From Phlebopus portentosus (lineage: Eukaryota; Basidiomycota; Agaricomycetes; Boletales; Boletinellaceae): a DNA stretch of 64,000 nucleotides. The stretch spans positions 2,046,001-2,110,000 of the forward strand of contig JAYXKI010000001.1 in NCBI GenBank assembly GCA_037892935.1, written 5' to 3'. Each line of letters starts with the position of its first letter. Position 1 is the stretch's first letter. Under the pieces are notes generated by a model, which searched no databases, was not told the DNA's origin, and saw only the letters and a program-made list of their open reading frames with translations. Of this stretch, positions 53,376-64,000 are shown in pieces. The position numbers and the translations under genes were made by a program.

Positions 53376-54144
53376 TCTTTAAGTAAAAAGGTGCAGTGCG
53401 TTATCACTGGGTTCCTGCAAGAATGAGGTGCTAAGGCTTACCTGATAGGCTAGAGGTGCAGAGTGCAGCTTCTCTTGATTGCCAATCCTTGATTCTGGCT
53501 GCTGCTACTGCAGGGTTAAAATGCCAGCGACTCTTAATGGTGTAAATCTCCTTACCGCAGCTGCTCCTGCCAATTGCCTGAGTTTTCTGGGCTTTGCTAT
53601 GATAAGGATGAGATAAGCTTGCAAGTGCTGTAAAGATTGAGGAACTTGCCAGCTCTAGGAGGCATCTTAACAGGCTAGGGAGGGGAGGAAGGTGGGTGGG
53701 GGCAGTAGCGGTACGTATGCTACGTGGCAGTTGTAGTGGGCGGGCGAAAAAGAGGCCAAGCAATAGCCGAGATTGGCTAAGCTACTGCGGTTCGGCCGCT
53801 CACTTTGGCTTACTAAGAGCAGGCCCTTGTAATACGCAGATGCAAACCTGAGCTGCAAGTAGACATGGAATATGGCAGCAGTGACAATCAAGTCTATATT
53901 GTAAACGACAAAGCAAAAAAACAAAGCAAACAGGAAACTGTAAATTATTTTTTGCCATAACCTAAGCAACAATCTTATCCTAGGGAATTTGAGTGTTATG
54001 TTATTTTGTTAATCAGAACGGCTGTTTAGACAGGTAGTTCTGAGTAAAGTAGCTTACATTGCTGGTAAAGTGCTAGCCCTTATCAGGCCTGATACCAGAG
54101 CCTTGCCAACTCTATCTGTTTTCATACATTAGGACTGGCGCAGA
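53376..54144. other. Upstream region of the interrupted gene
   Basis: A candidate 5' exon lies at about 53,595-53,442 (- strand) with a CAG/GTAAGC donor; its phase does not match the next exon as I read it. Nothing else was recognised in the 500 bp beyond. Confidence 0.4.
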
Positions 54145-54453
54145 TCAGTCGAGAAAAAGTCTTACAGCAAGAGCATGCACAAGGTAGTCCCTAATTACTG
54201 GAGGTGCCTCCTGGATGGCTGTGGTTCTGAGCGCAGTGTAGATGCTGAATGCTGCTAGACTTGCAGGTTGAAACGTTCCGAGTCTAAATTCCAGCCACAT
54301 GAAAGTCGTCCAAAGGCTAAACTCCTCGTATGTAATATGATGCCTTGACAGGGGTTCGTGCTGTAGAGCTAGCTGGGCATCCTCGACGAATGGCTCTAGG
54401 CTGAGCTGGGAGAGGGCACGCCTGCCTTGTGAGTGGGGGCACCTAGTTGGCAT
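54145..54453 (-). CDS. Hypothetical small protein, 102 codons
   Basis: The ATG-initiated frame has a Trp/Phe-rich, apparently helical middle (F-S-L-W-T-T-F-M-W-L-E-F-R) and no recognised domain. It is on the same strand as, and 130 bp downstream of, the dioxygenase-like gene. It may be an independent small gene or a leftover of a larger mobile unit. Confidence 0.35.
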   Translation of the reverse strand: MPTRCPHSQGRRALSQLSLEPFVEDAQLALQHEPLSRHHITYEEFSLWTTFMWLEFRLGTFQPASLAAFSIYTALRTTAIQEAPPVIRDYLVHALAVRLFLD

Positions 54454-54582
54454 GATGTTTGTTGCTAAGAGCTAAGTTGTTGCCGAGGCATGCCTGCTGA
54501 CGTGGAAAATTCTGCTGACTAAGCTATCCGCAGCAATTTTCCGGTGGCAGTGGCAGCCTTCAATTCTACGCTACTAGATCAG

Positions 54583-56258
54583 CTATGTACAGGTTCTTAC
54601 GCTCTGGAGATCCTCCAGGGTGGAGTAAAGGCACCACCCCTCACATGAACGTCTATATCCAGCCTCTGCCTCCTCCTTTCTCTCTTTATAACTTCTGCAC
54701 CCTGCCATCTTATGCCCCTGAGCAATATGCTGAAAGTTTGCCCCAGCTGTAAAAAGAACTACTGATCTCCTGCTTGAGTCGTTGGCAATTGGAGCATTCC
54801 TATGTGTTAGGGCTGCTGATGGGAACAGTACGACATCTCCAGGCCTAAGTTCAATGATGACCTTCGCCTCCTTGAACATCAGCTGTCCAGAATTTCTCCA
54901 GTCAAAGCACCCAAAGACACCGACACAGCAGAGGCCAAAAAATAAATTCTTTGCATCCCTGTGCCAGCATGTTGCAACCTCCCCACCTAAGTTAAGAGCC
55001 ATAGAGGAGAACTGCGATTTAAGAAGCGCACTTGCTGTTATGCTGTTGTGACTCGCGGTGCATCGCTTTTCTCTCTCATAGAGCTCAGATATGAGTGGAA
55101 ACCAGGTCTTGAAGGTGCCTGGCAGCAATGAGAACTGGCTAGTAGCAATTGCCAGGACAGGTCAACTTACTAGAAACAAATCCCAAATAATGCTCTACGC
55201 TGGCATCATTTTGGAATTTTTGCAGAGCTTCTACCCTGCTATCCTTGACCTTTACAGTCGCAGGTTGCTATAGATATATGCTAAGTGAGTCTCATTCAGA
55301 TAGAGAGAGGCTCTCTGCTTACTGATCATCCCCCTCTATGTGCAGCATCACCAAATACAAAACTTGGGAACTCCCCTCGTCTGTGATTAAAGAGATCCTT
55401 GTTCCCAAGGTTAATTGCTGAGCTAAATTCGTCCATGGCTTTCTCAACCCCAGTCACAGTGCGGTCCCAGTTGTTGGGTGTTCTGGCTTTAACAGCAAAA
55501 ACTCGCCTCCCCCTGTCTAACAAGACCTGCGCCCTCCTTGATGGCCCATGTTAGAATAGAAGTTAGGAATCCAACAGCGACTTACCTGGGGTCATTTGGA
55601 ATATAGCGCCACCCCTCATGCTCTACAAGCCGTTTTATCTCGCTGCCATCCAAGGATGTAACTTCTGGCCCTGTACCTGCATCTACCGCTCAGCAATTTT
55701 TTTAGCAAATGTAGCAATGCACCTACTGTCGCCTAGGCCTATCCAACCTGGCCCTGTCCCTTGAAGATGGTGGACATCTAGGTCTACCACATACTCCTGT
55801 GCACTTAAGACTGGATCACCTAGCGGAGCTCCAATAGAACCTCTGTAATGGCCTTCTGGCTTTGGAGAAGCTGGGGTGTTGAATGTCGGTTGACTACCAG
55901 GTGATGGGCTGTGCTGAGCAAGACTTGTAGGAGAATAGCTGGCCACTCACTCCTTAACCTGCTCCATATGTTGCCTGTGTCGCTTGACATGCTTCTCACG
56001 AGATGCCCTGCCTCTCGGACGATTTTTTCGTTTTGAAGCGATGGATGGTGAGGGCACTTCTGCCAACTCTTCTAGTCCTTGAGGGATTAGCTGCTCACCA
56101 GGTAGGCCTGGAGCCCTTAAGCTCGCCTGCAAACCCAGTCTCAATGCACCCTCAGATTGGCAAGCAGGCTTTATAACTGATGCTTGCGGCGATGTGCTGC
56201 TCTCATTTTGCTGGCCAGCACCAGCTGCCTTAGACTTAATAGAAGTACCTGCTGCCAT
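54583..56258 (-). pseudogene. TET/JBP-like 2OG-Fe(II) dioxygenase gene, apparently degenerate
   Basis: Spliced gene on the - strand. Exon 1 (from ATG 56,258 to 55,951) has a basic K/R stretch. Later exons end near 55,586 (CAG/GTAAGT) and 55,323 (GTAAGC), a short exon covers 55,267 to about 55,172, and the last, catalytic segment runs to 54,583. The catalytic segment holds W-H-R-D (the HxD iron ligands), R-P-G-D-V-V-L-F-P-S, T-H-R-N (distal His) and R-R-S-V-V (2OG-binding Arg). The upstream motif H-R-R-G-E-F-P also fits fungal TET/JBP proteins, which oxidise 5-methylcytosine and are often linked to KDZ transposons. Problems: a one-base break near 55,690, TGA at 55,328-55,326, and an unresolved junction near 55,140. 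Confidence 0.68.
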
Positions 56259-56374
56259 CTCTACCTGTAAAATAGCGCTCAGTGCTGGCCTGACTACAGA
56301 GGACTGGTGAGATTCAGGGCTGTGGATGGCTGGCGGAGTGCTATGGCATGCCCAGCACAACCCCCAACCTCCCA

Positions 56375-56830
56375 AGCTGGCTCACAGAGGGCCAAGGTGC
56401 GGCAACACCGCCCTGGCTAAGTGGCACAGGTTCAGCAGTGCACAGCATGCCTTCCAGCTGGCTTGCATAGGGCCGAGGTGCGCCAGTGCTGCCCCAGCTA
56501 AGCGACATAGGTTCAGCAGTGTGCAGCACACCTCCCAGGTGTCTGGCAGAGGACCGAGGTGTGTCGGCACCACCCCAGCTAAGTGGCATGGGTTCAGCAG
56601 TGCACAGCACACCTCCCGGTTGGATTGCAGAGGGCCGAGGTGTGCCAGCGCCGCCCCAGCTAAGTGACATGGGTTCAGCAGCGCATAGCGCACCTCCCAG
56701 ATGGCTGGCAGAGGGCCGAAGTGTGCCAGCGCCGCCCCAGCTAAGTGGCATGGGTTCAGCAGCGCATAGCACACCTCCCAGATGGCTGGCACTGCCCCGG
56801 CTACGCAGCACGGGCTCAGCAGCACTTGGC
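56375..56830. repeat. 81-bp tandem repeat (minisatellite), about 5.5 copies
   Basis: Unit starts, marked by the motif AGCTAAGTGRCAT, fall at about 56,415, 56,496, 56,577, 56,658 and 56,739, an exact 81-bp spacing. Because 81 is a multiple of 3, frames stay open through the array: the - strand frame (56,841-56,341) encodes 27-residue repeats with P-M-S-L-S-W-G-G-A-G-T. Whether it is translated, for example as an N-terminal extension of the adjacent dioxygenase gene, is unknown. Confidence 0.85.
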
Positions 56831-57090
56831 CTTTTCAGCACCTCTGCTTGAGCAGGCTGCCAGCTATGGTGAGATGAGGCTGTTTGGGGATCACTTACCT
56901 GCCAAAAGCAAGTGTAGCTGAATCCAAACCGGGGCCCAGGGAGCAGCTGTGGCCTAGAAAAGCAGGGGACCGGGGGTGGGGGCTTGGGTGCTGATTGCGG
57001 GGGGGGGGGAGGGATGCGTACGCATCCGCAGTCGACGTGTCCGCAGTTGGATGCTATACAGTAGTATCACGTGCTAATTACTATACACAT

Positions 57091-60000
57091 CTATTGCCAG
57101 CTATGCCTGCCATTATGGCGATGGTCTACACAAGTTACTTTAATGCTTCTACCGTCATTGGCCCAGCTATTTCCGACTTCTTTTGCCAACCTCACTTCAA
57201 AGTCCTTCACTATTCTGAAGAATTCATCCTCTGCGCTCATGAGAGCATCAGAGGCGGCCTCCTCCATGCGATCCACGACACATCTTAGCGCACCCCTGAT
57301 TAGTGGATAGTCCAATGCAAACTCCCGAGTTTTTTGCCATGCATCTGTGTCGTCCGGGCAGCACTCGGGTTGCAGCTGATCGATGTGTGCATTTATGATG
57401 AGTAGATATGCGAGGTCCTCGTTCGTCGCGCCCTTGAGCGCGACTTTCGGCTTACCCAGCCCAACCCTCCCCTCTGCATCCGGCGGCGTACCTGAACCGC
57501 AGCGTTCTGCCAAAGAAGCAAGGCATTTTGCGAGCATAATGGGCGATGTATTGTGCAGGACGTTTGTGCTTGTCCTGCCGAGATAGTGCACTCGTAGCAG
57601 CCCCACGAGCGTTTCCTTCATGGACGAGAGAGAATAGAAGTGAGCTCCAATTACCGTCGAATGGACCAGCATAACAACGAAGTGACTAGTTCCAGGCTTC
57701 ATTAAGCTGCAGCAAAGCGTGAGCCGTGTCGAGGCGGGTTAGAGGGGGTTACTTACAAGGTATCTCCCCTTTCCAGCAGTACGGCGTCGCATGCTAGACG
57801 TCCGTCGCGCTCTTCTTGCCAGCCCGCCGGAAACAGTCAAAAGTCACGAGGGATAAAGATTAGTTTTCTGCCGTCAATCACGTGGAGTGCCGTCGCCATC
57901 CCTGCGGTGTCGATATGCCAATCCGACCAGGCTGATCTTATGCTGGCCAGCAGCCAGGACTTGCCAAATTGCTCAGGAGGGCAGGGGGTGGAGAATACGT
58001 ATAGCTTGCTGTCGCGCACGAACGACTGTCGTGCAAAGAACTTTGACGAATCATCGAGAGGTCTGAAAGGGGCAAGGTCAAAGCAAACATCGTATGGAGG
58101 CGGGTAGTTGTAGGGCCCACCTTTCAAAAACGTCTCCACTTAGAGGCATATCTAAGAAGTTCAAGGGGCGAAGGTGGCTAAGCTCATCTATCTTTGGCTC
58201 TGCCCTAAGCTTAGCAGGCTTCGAAGGTCTCTTCCAAGGCTTAGCACTCGTTCTCCCTTCCTTCATACTTGCGTTATATGCCGCTAGCTTGTCTTCATAC
58301 TCCGCCCTGTCCTTCTCCCATTTCTTCATGTCTTCCCTGTATTTCTTTAATGCCTCATTCCAGCTCTTTTCATCAACTTCAGTAGCGTGGGCAAAGTCTC
58401 GGTAGTTTCCCCTCACTTGCTTGAATAAATTCTCCCCCACCTCTGTCTCTGTGCAGTCTTGATTTGTGTCAGTAGGTGGCCCATAAGTACAGTAAAGGAC
58501 GTAGGCGCACCGTTTGCAGAGATTGGCGCCTCGGTATCGAAGGCCTCCCTCATACCGCACCTCACACGACCGTCAAACGCCTCTAGGTCCCTTCCATGCC
58601 GTTTAATAAGTATATGTCCACTTCTAAACACGCTGCGCTGCTCAAGAATCTTCAAATTTTCCCATTGGTCTATCGAGTAGACTTGTACCGTCGCGTACGG
58701 TGCAGTCTGATAGCTCGTGTCCCTCATAAGAGCCTTGATGCGTCGGGCAAGAACTCGCTAAAAGAGAAAGATCAGCGTCAGAGGTGAGAAGTGGAGAGCA
58801 ACTGTGCATCTGACGTGCCCTCTTGTCCCACGAATAAACAGTGAAGCTTTCTTTCTCCCATTCGAGTCTATAGGTTTTCAACTTTGCTCCCTTCTTGGAT
58901 GTCTTTTCCGTTTGCTTGAATTTGATGACTGGGACATTGTGAATAGATATGAATTCTGGTTTTTTCTTTTGGAAAGTTAGCCCAACGAGGCGATGATGCA
59001 ACTCGAGACTGCACTGACCTTGGGAATGGCCCAGCTTCGCCACTTTAGATCTGTAGCTTGTCCGTATACATCGGGGACTGGCAGGCTTGCCGATGCTTGA
59101 GAGCCAGTTTCATTCGATTCAACGAGTGCCGCCGATGCTAGGGTGTGCCGGCCGTTACCAGTTGACCCACCAACGTTGGCTACGATCTCCTCTTCATGGA
59201 CATCGGCATCACCTTGCGATTCTGCAGGTCTCTCCACATCCGCCCTTCTCTCTTCATCTACGACCTCCTCACCCCCGCCTTCTTCCTCCCCATTGCTACT
59301 GGCGTCATCATCGACGACCATCTTCGCGCTCTTGCGTTTCTTATGCCCCGCCTTCCTTTGTCGGCTGGTGGCTTTTGAACTCTCTTCTCCAGTCCTGATG
59401 CGCTTGGAAGGGCGGGAGTTGTCATCCCCATCGTTGTCCGCCATGCGTTTGCTCGACGGCTCCAAGGGAGCCCCGACTGGGATCCGTGACCATGATGCTA
59501 GCTTTATGGGCTTTAGCCGGTAAGGCTTTCCACTGTTATTTTGCACCTGTGAATATGCGTCGCGTAGGACTCCATCAACCATGGCCGAGCCATCACCTAG
59601 CAAGTTCACGCCTTTCATATCATCGACAAGGGTTTGACGGATCGCAGAAAGCAAGCGTCGATGAAGGTATGTCGTCTCATCAGTGGTTTCTTTCAGCATC
59701 CTTTCCCATTCCTTGGGTGTCACCTTGGTGTCTCTGACTAGCGCTCTTGAGTTCTCGAACTCTGCGTCCTCATTTGAACCGCCATCACTTAAGCCATCAT
59801 CGCTTGCAGGAGGGTGCTCTGGGACCACCGGAGAAATGCCAGGCGCAGGGTGGGAGGAAGCTCTGCTAGGAGGAGGGCTTTGTTCTTGGATGTAGGCTTG
59901 AGCGCCTGGAGCACTCGTGCTTTCCTCGTTCCAGAGAGAGTCACATTCTCCTAAAATGGCGGAAATACCGGCTTCATACACCTTTGCACCGTAAAGAGTC

Positions 60001-61822
60001 ATGCCGATCACTAGCCGCGACAGCATATACTCGATACGCATTCTCGTCCTGTCTCTCTTAAGTCCCCGAGCAGTAGCAGTCTATGCTTCAACGTAAGCGC
60101 AGAACCGACGGAATATGCGCAGGCGTACCTGGGCGAGGGCGAATAAAGGAATCCGCTCATGGGAACTGCTAATGACAGAGCCGCCCAGAAGGGTAATCGG
60201 CGATATCATTGACATGACGTACAGTGGGCGAAGCAGTTGAAAGTCCCCCGCAGTCTTCTTTTTCACGATATCCCCAGTGTCCTTCGAATTTGGGCTGTTG
60301 TATGCGTTACGCTCTATTCGGTCTGTCTTAGAAGGGGAAAACGCACTTGAGTAGATCATATAGCTTTTTCATTGAGCCCTTCTCCGAACGGATCTGTTCA
60401 CCTCTCTGCCAGTAGCATCAGTCTAAGCTCCGTACATACGTGGAATTAACTCACTAGCATCAAACCACGCAAGCCAAGTGCGGCATAGCAGAAGTTAGTA
60501 AAGACCATGCTGGCTCTGGCGCTACCCCAGGTCTTGTTCAGAGCCTGAATCAGAGATCGTGAAACCTCGTCTATCTGTCCAGGGCCGTCACATTCCGGCC
60601 TAGCAGGGCTAGGGGTGCCATCGTTGTTACCAGAAGCCGCATGAGCTTGTGAATCCGCATCAACGTCCATCTCATCATTACCAGAGTCAGGCTGAGGTGG
60701 GGTTTGCACGGGAACATCTTTCAAGAGGGACGGCATCAGCTGGGAGCTGTAGTCGGATTCTACCAGAGGCTTTACAACATCCATGGAATCAGCGCCCTCG
60801 ATGAACCCTGCCCTTACCCAATCAGAGATTGCGTTGCCCTTGCTCCAGGGGAAAATGTATTGGTTATCGTTGTACCTCCAGGTGTGTTCCATCACCTCTT
60901 TGAACTCCTTAAGCGTCGTCCTCCAGTCTTCATATCGGTCAAACACCTTCTTCAGACTCTTGTGAATGCCGAGACTTCCCATACTTGGAGATTGCAGCGG
61001 CCTGTCGTCCTCGGCAGGGCACTTGGAGAGGGCGAATGCGACCTTGTCGAAAACGAGATTCTGGGCAAAGCCATGCATCCACTCTGAAGCCACGTTCTCC
61101 TTGATCTCGAGGAAAGCGGATCTGGCGAATACATTACCATTTTTGGCTCCGTTGATGAATTTGTCATTAAACTTGTGAGTGACGGCGTACAGGCGGCGGA
61201 GGAGGAATTCGGGTGTCCCAGGAACATCCTCTCGACGGTCAACTTGCGCAAGTAGGTCCCGCACACTCTGTGGATGCATGTAGTAATTCGCTGTAGAGCT
61301 AACTGGGGAAAGTAGCATGGCTGCATCGACCGGGCTCGGGCCATGCTGGAATCTCTCGATCAGGCTGTTGAGATGATCGCGAGGTGGTGGAGAGGCCTCG
61401 GGTGTCTCTGATGAAGTTGGCATGCCATCCGGCAGTGGAGAGAACGAGACCTCGTCTGTTGTTGCATCACGCAACGGCTGGGTCGGATCAGGGTTTTCAC
61501 CTGCCATTGCAGGAGGATGGGAGGTGGGTGTGGGCGGATCTGGCGTGAGCAGATCTGGCGTGAGAGGAGAGTCTTGAGGCTGCTCTGGCATGGGCGGAGA
61601 GTCTTGAGGCTGCTCTGGCGTGGGCGGAGAGTCTTGAGGCTGCTCTGGCGTGGGCGGGGAGTCTTGAGGCTGCTCTGGCGTGAGCGGAGAGCCTTCTGGC
61701 GTGAGCGGAGAGTCTTGAGGCTGCTCTGGGCTTGGCAGTTCATCGGGAGGAGGAGAGAGAGAGCTACAATCCGTAGTTGGTGAGTCAGGTGGCCGTAGTG
61801 GCCCATCACTTAGGCCTGCCAT
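57091..61822 (-). pseudogene. JmjC-domain-like dioxygenase gene, multi-exon, with several breaks
   Basis: Exons that fit in phase on the - strand: 61,822-60,455; 60,405-60,347; 60,294-60,129; 60,056-59,019; 58,965 to about 58,810; then about 58,755 onward. The N-terminus is Pro-rich with 12-residue repeats. The middle has a basic segment (K-R-I-R ... K-K-R-K-S-A-K) resembling a nuclear signal. The C-terminal part carries W-H-I-D-T-A-G (HxD) and, after an intron at about 57,760-57,711, P-G-T-S-H-F-V-V and G-A-H-F-Y-S with the third ligand, as in JmjC cupins that hydroxylate or demethylate proteins. Frame breaks near 58,565 and 58,135 and TGA at 57,839-57,837 suggest inactivation or sequencing error. 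Confidence 0.65.
61557..61735 (-). repeat. 36-bp in-frame tandem repeat in exon 1 of the JmjC-like gene
   Basis: About five units encode the 12-residue motif P-E-Q-P-Q-D-S-P-P-T; the unit length of 36 bp preserves the frame. Such arrays change copy number easily. Confidence 0.85.
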
Positions 61823-61952
61823 TGTCACTCCGGAGGTGAGTTGGGCGTGGGTGTAAGGGAGGCGAGCGTCTAGAAGGGAGACGTAGTTGACACGCCATGC
61901 AGTCACGTGACTCTATCCTACCTACGAAACAAACAATAGATAGGTACATTAA

Positions 61953-62156
61953 GTCTTCGGCCCCCCTATTTATGGAAGGTGATTTGTATGCCTTCTCGGG
62001 AAACAAACAGTTGCGAAATGAGGTGATCCCTCACCTTTGCCGATATGGGCAAGTTGGTTGGCAAGGTGCTATCTGACGCCTGTGGTACTATTTATATATA
62101 TAGGTATTTATAAAAAGCATGCAAATCCTCCTTCCTAAACCAGGGGGGTCGAAGAC
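61953..62156. mobile_element. Miniature inverted-repeat element (about 204 bp) flanked by TTAA
   Basis: The left end reads GTCTTCGGCCCCCCT and the right end is its inverted complement with one mismatch (AGGGGGGTCGAAGAC). Both sides are bordered by TTAA (61,949-61,952 and 62,157-62,160). It has no coding capacity. TTAA duplications are typical of piggyBac-type transposases; assignment to that superfamily is tentative. It lies 130 bp upstream of the JmjC-like start codon. Confidence 0.65.
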
Positions 62157-62160
62157 TTAA

Positions 62161-62516
62161 CGCACCCACCTGTAGTATATAAATCCAGAATAAATTAGCA
62201 ACTGCATAGAAGTAATGGCTCTGTAATGCTAAAATTATTGATAAATGTCTTGTAGGAGGACCTCAGACGCACATTCACCCCATATAATCTGGGAGAGACA
62301 TCATAACTCAGATATATGACGGTTAATGAGGGTACATTACCTTATATAAGTTGCAAGTCTTAGTAAGTGATGGGGCTTTTCCTGATGTAAGCATCATCAG
62401 ACAAAACTACACACCCCTTACTTACTTTACTCAAACCTCTCTGTTCCTGAATTCATTTCTCGACTATTTTCTCCTGAATGGCATCTACATTATCAAACAC
62501 CCTACTTCGACTCTTC
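62161..62516. other. Spacer between the miniature element and the Plavaka-type transposase
   Basis: No gene seen. It may contain the 3' terminal region of the transposon; no terminal repeat could be paired because the other end is outside the window. Confidence 0.45.
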
Positions 62517-62897
62517 TCAGTACACATGTTGATAAGTAATTTTGTCACAGAAGGGGTTAATGTGAAACTCCTCAGCCTCTTCTACTGTGGTGTCACATGT
62601 CCACTCTGGAGGGCACCTCTTCCCAAATCTAGGGACCAACTCAACAGGCCTCCAAATATCTTTCAGAGCAACCACCGTTCCTACCCTCTCTCCACCTCTC
62701 AAACACCTTCTCCTAACACGAAACATCTCTGTACCAGCATCCGGGCAAAACTGCCTTTCACCTTCTATGGACTTAACCGACTTGTCTCCAGGAATAAGCA
62801 CATGCACATATGCAAGGGGCTCAGACCTCTCCTTTGAGTGCTTGTTGCAGGCTACAAACACCATGCGGAGCTGTGCCGCAAAGTGATCTCCTGACAT
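62517..62897 (-). pseudogene. Extreme C-terminus of a Plavaka-type transposase (frame-shifted segment)
   Basis: It contains V-V-A-L-K-D-I-W-R-P-V-E-L-V-P-R-F-G and a terminal F-H-I-N-P-F-C-D-K, matching the end of Plavaka (CACTA-like) transposases as I recall them. It overlaps the upstream segment at 62,897 in a frame one base away, so a single-base indel separates it from the main ORF. Confidence 0.68.
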
Positions 62898-64000
62898 TAT
62901 CTAGTTAGCACTATGACAGCCTGGTCTCTGAATGGCTTACCAACAATCCCATAGATGCCCAATTTACTTGCACCATTAACAAGAACAAAATTAAAGCATG
63001 CCGGTTTTAAGGCAGTCTTTGGACGTGCAGAAATTTGTTGCAGCGGTTGTGGAGAGCTTTCATCTTGAGGATCTTTAAGTTGGACCCTGACACTCCACCA
63101 GATGAACAGCTCATTGAATGGCATGCGGAAACCTTCGAAAGGCTGATGATGGTGCTGATCCTTAAGGTATTTGAGGAGTTCTTCCTGAAACTGGGCTGCA
63201 CCATAACGAGGCTCCACAGAATCAAACTTGATATGGATATGGTCGAAGTGGAAGTTTAGCAACCAGGTGGAATTATCGCCCCGCACTGCCATCTCATTCA
63301 TTGATATGTCCTCCACTGGCTGTGGCAAGAACTTCTGGCGCAGCTTCTCTGACATCTGCTTTGTGAGGCAGGTGTTTTCCTTGGGATCTAGGTCTGCCTC
63401 CTGGGATGAGAGGCCAGCTTGCTTCCTACACTCCTCCCAAAGCACAAGCTGGCTGACCACATGGACACGAAGTAGGTTGTCTAGTCTGCGACACATCTGC
63501 TCTTGGTAGCTTCTGTGGTTTGTGAGCTTGTAGGGTTGTTTGCACTCTGTGATGTGTGCTCTCTCCGACTGTTCAGTTGAGAACTGAGGGGCTGACCCCA
63601 ACATTCGTATAGCTTGAACCACATGCATCAGCAGCTCCATCTTAGGAATGCGAAATTCCCCCCTCTTCTGCATTCCATCCCTCACCCCAGCATTCGAAAG
63701 TGCCTTCTTGTGCCTGTGGAAGATCTTGATGTACTTGTCCATATCTTTTAAGGTACCTGTCGACTGGCTCTCGTATTGTGCGGTGTAAATAAAATCCTTC
63801 AGAGCTCGAAATGCCTTCAAGGTTTCCAGTTCAACCCTAGGGTGGCCCTGCAAAATTGCAACCAGAGAGCACTCTAAATCCCTAGTCTCCCTTAAGGAGT
63901 GTTGCTTGAACTTTGTGACACCTCGGGGGAAGCTTCTATACCCAATACGTGGCTGAAGGGCTGATAGCCGCTTGTCATACTCCTCCTTCCCTAGAAGAGA
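62897..64000 (-). pseudogene. Plavaka-type transposase, C-terminal region (continues beyond window)
   Basis: The frame is open on the - strand from at least 63,928 (I read it upstream of the non-ATG position 63,853 without meeting a stop) to the TAA at 62,897. Motifs: E-T-L-K-A-F-R-A-L-K-D-F-I-Y-T-A-Q-Y-E-S, I-P-K-M-E-L-L, and E-R-A-H-I-T-E-C-K ... C-R-R-L-D, characteristic of the conserved C-terminal domain (DUF6830 type) of Plavaka transposons of Agaricomycetes. The catalytic DDE part lies off the right edge. The C-terminal frame break makes this copy probably inactive. Confidence 0.75.

Overview
The window is a repeat-dense stretch of a basidiomycete genome, almost certainly an Agaricomycete. 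The evidence is short introns of about 45-75 nt with CTNAC-type branch points, several chromodomain Ty3/gypsy (chromovirus) lineages, a Plavaka-type transposase C-terminus, and TET/JBP-like and JmjC-like dioxygenase genes of the kind that expand in mushroom-forming fungi. No rRNA, tRNA, CRISPR or bacterial feature was seen.

Region 1 (1-39,400) is a nest of LTR retrotransposons. Family 1 (copies A and B, + strand) occupies 1-12,684. Copy A lacks its 5' part (window edge) and ends in a 1.6-kb LTR at 6180-7775. Copy B is a decayed fragment cut by a solo LTR of family 3 (10,922-12,552) and by an element of family 4 (F, - strand) that starts at 12,685. F is itself interrupted by an almost pristine family 2 element, E (13,265-24,745, - strand). 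Beyond F's pol and gag lie a family 3 LTR with its antisense gene (29,756-33,216), a second family 4 5' half (F2, about 33,224-35,529) and a third family 4 pol fragment (G, 35,530-37,790).

Region 2 (39,408-52,073) is one complete family 1 element, C. It has LTRs of equal 1606-bp length that look identical, a perfect 5-bp target duplication (GCTCC), a pre-gag ORF, gag, a -1 frameshift into pol (protease, RT, RNase H, integrase, chromodomain), and an ORF of 327 codons carried inside each LTR. It landed in the last coding exon of an otherwise intact multi-exon gene whose remaining exons lie at about 52,074-53,375.

Region 3 (52,074-64,000) is non-LTR sequence, mostly on the - strand: the interrupted gene; a TET/JBP-like 2OG-Fe(II) dioxygenase gene with an 81-bp minisatellite at its 5' side; a multi-exon JmjC-like gene with several breaks; a 204-bp TTAA-flanked miniature inverted-repeat element; and the C-terminal part of a Plavaka transposase running off the right edge.

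The most interesting biology is accessory coding capacity in the retrotransposons. Families 2 and 3 carry, antisense to gag-pol and next to the 3' LTR, a three-exon gene whose product ends in a Zn2Cys6 binuclear-cluster motif. Intron positions correspond between the two families. Family 1 carries an LTR-embedded ORF whose differences between copies A and C are mostly synonymous, which suggests selection on the protein. Decay of the older copies is dominated by CGA to TGA changes, the footprint of CpG deamination.
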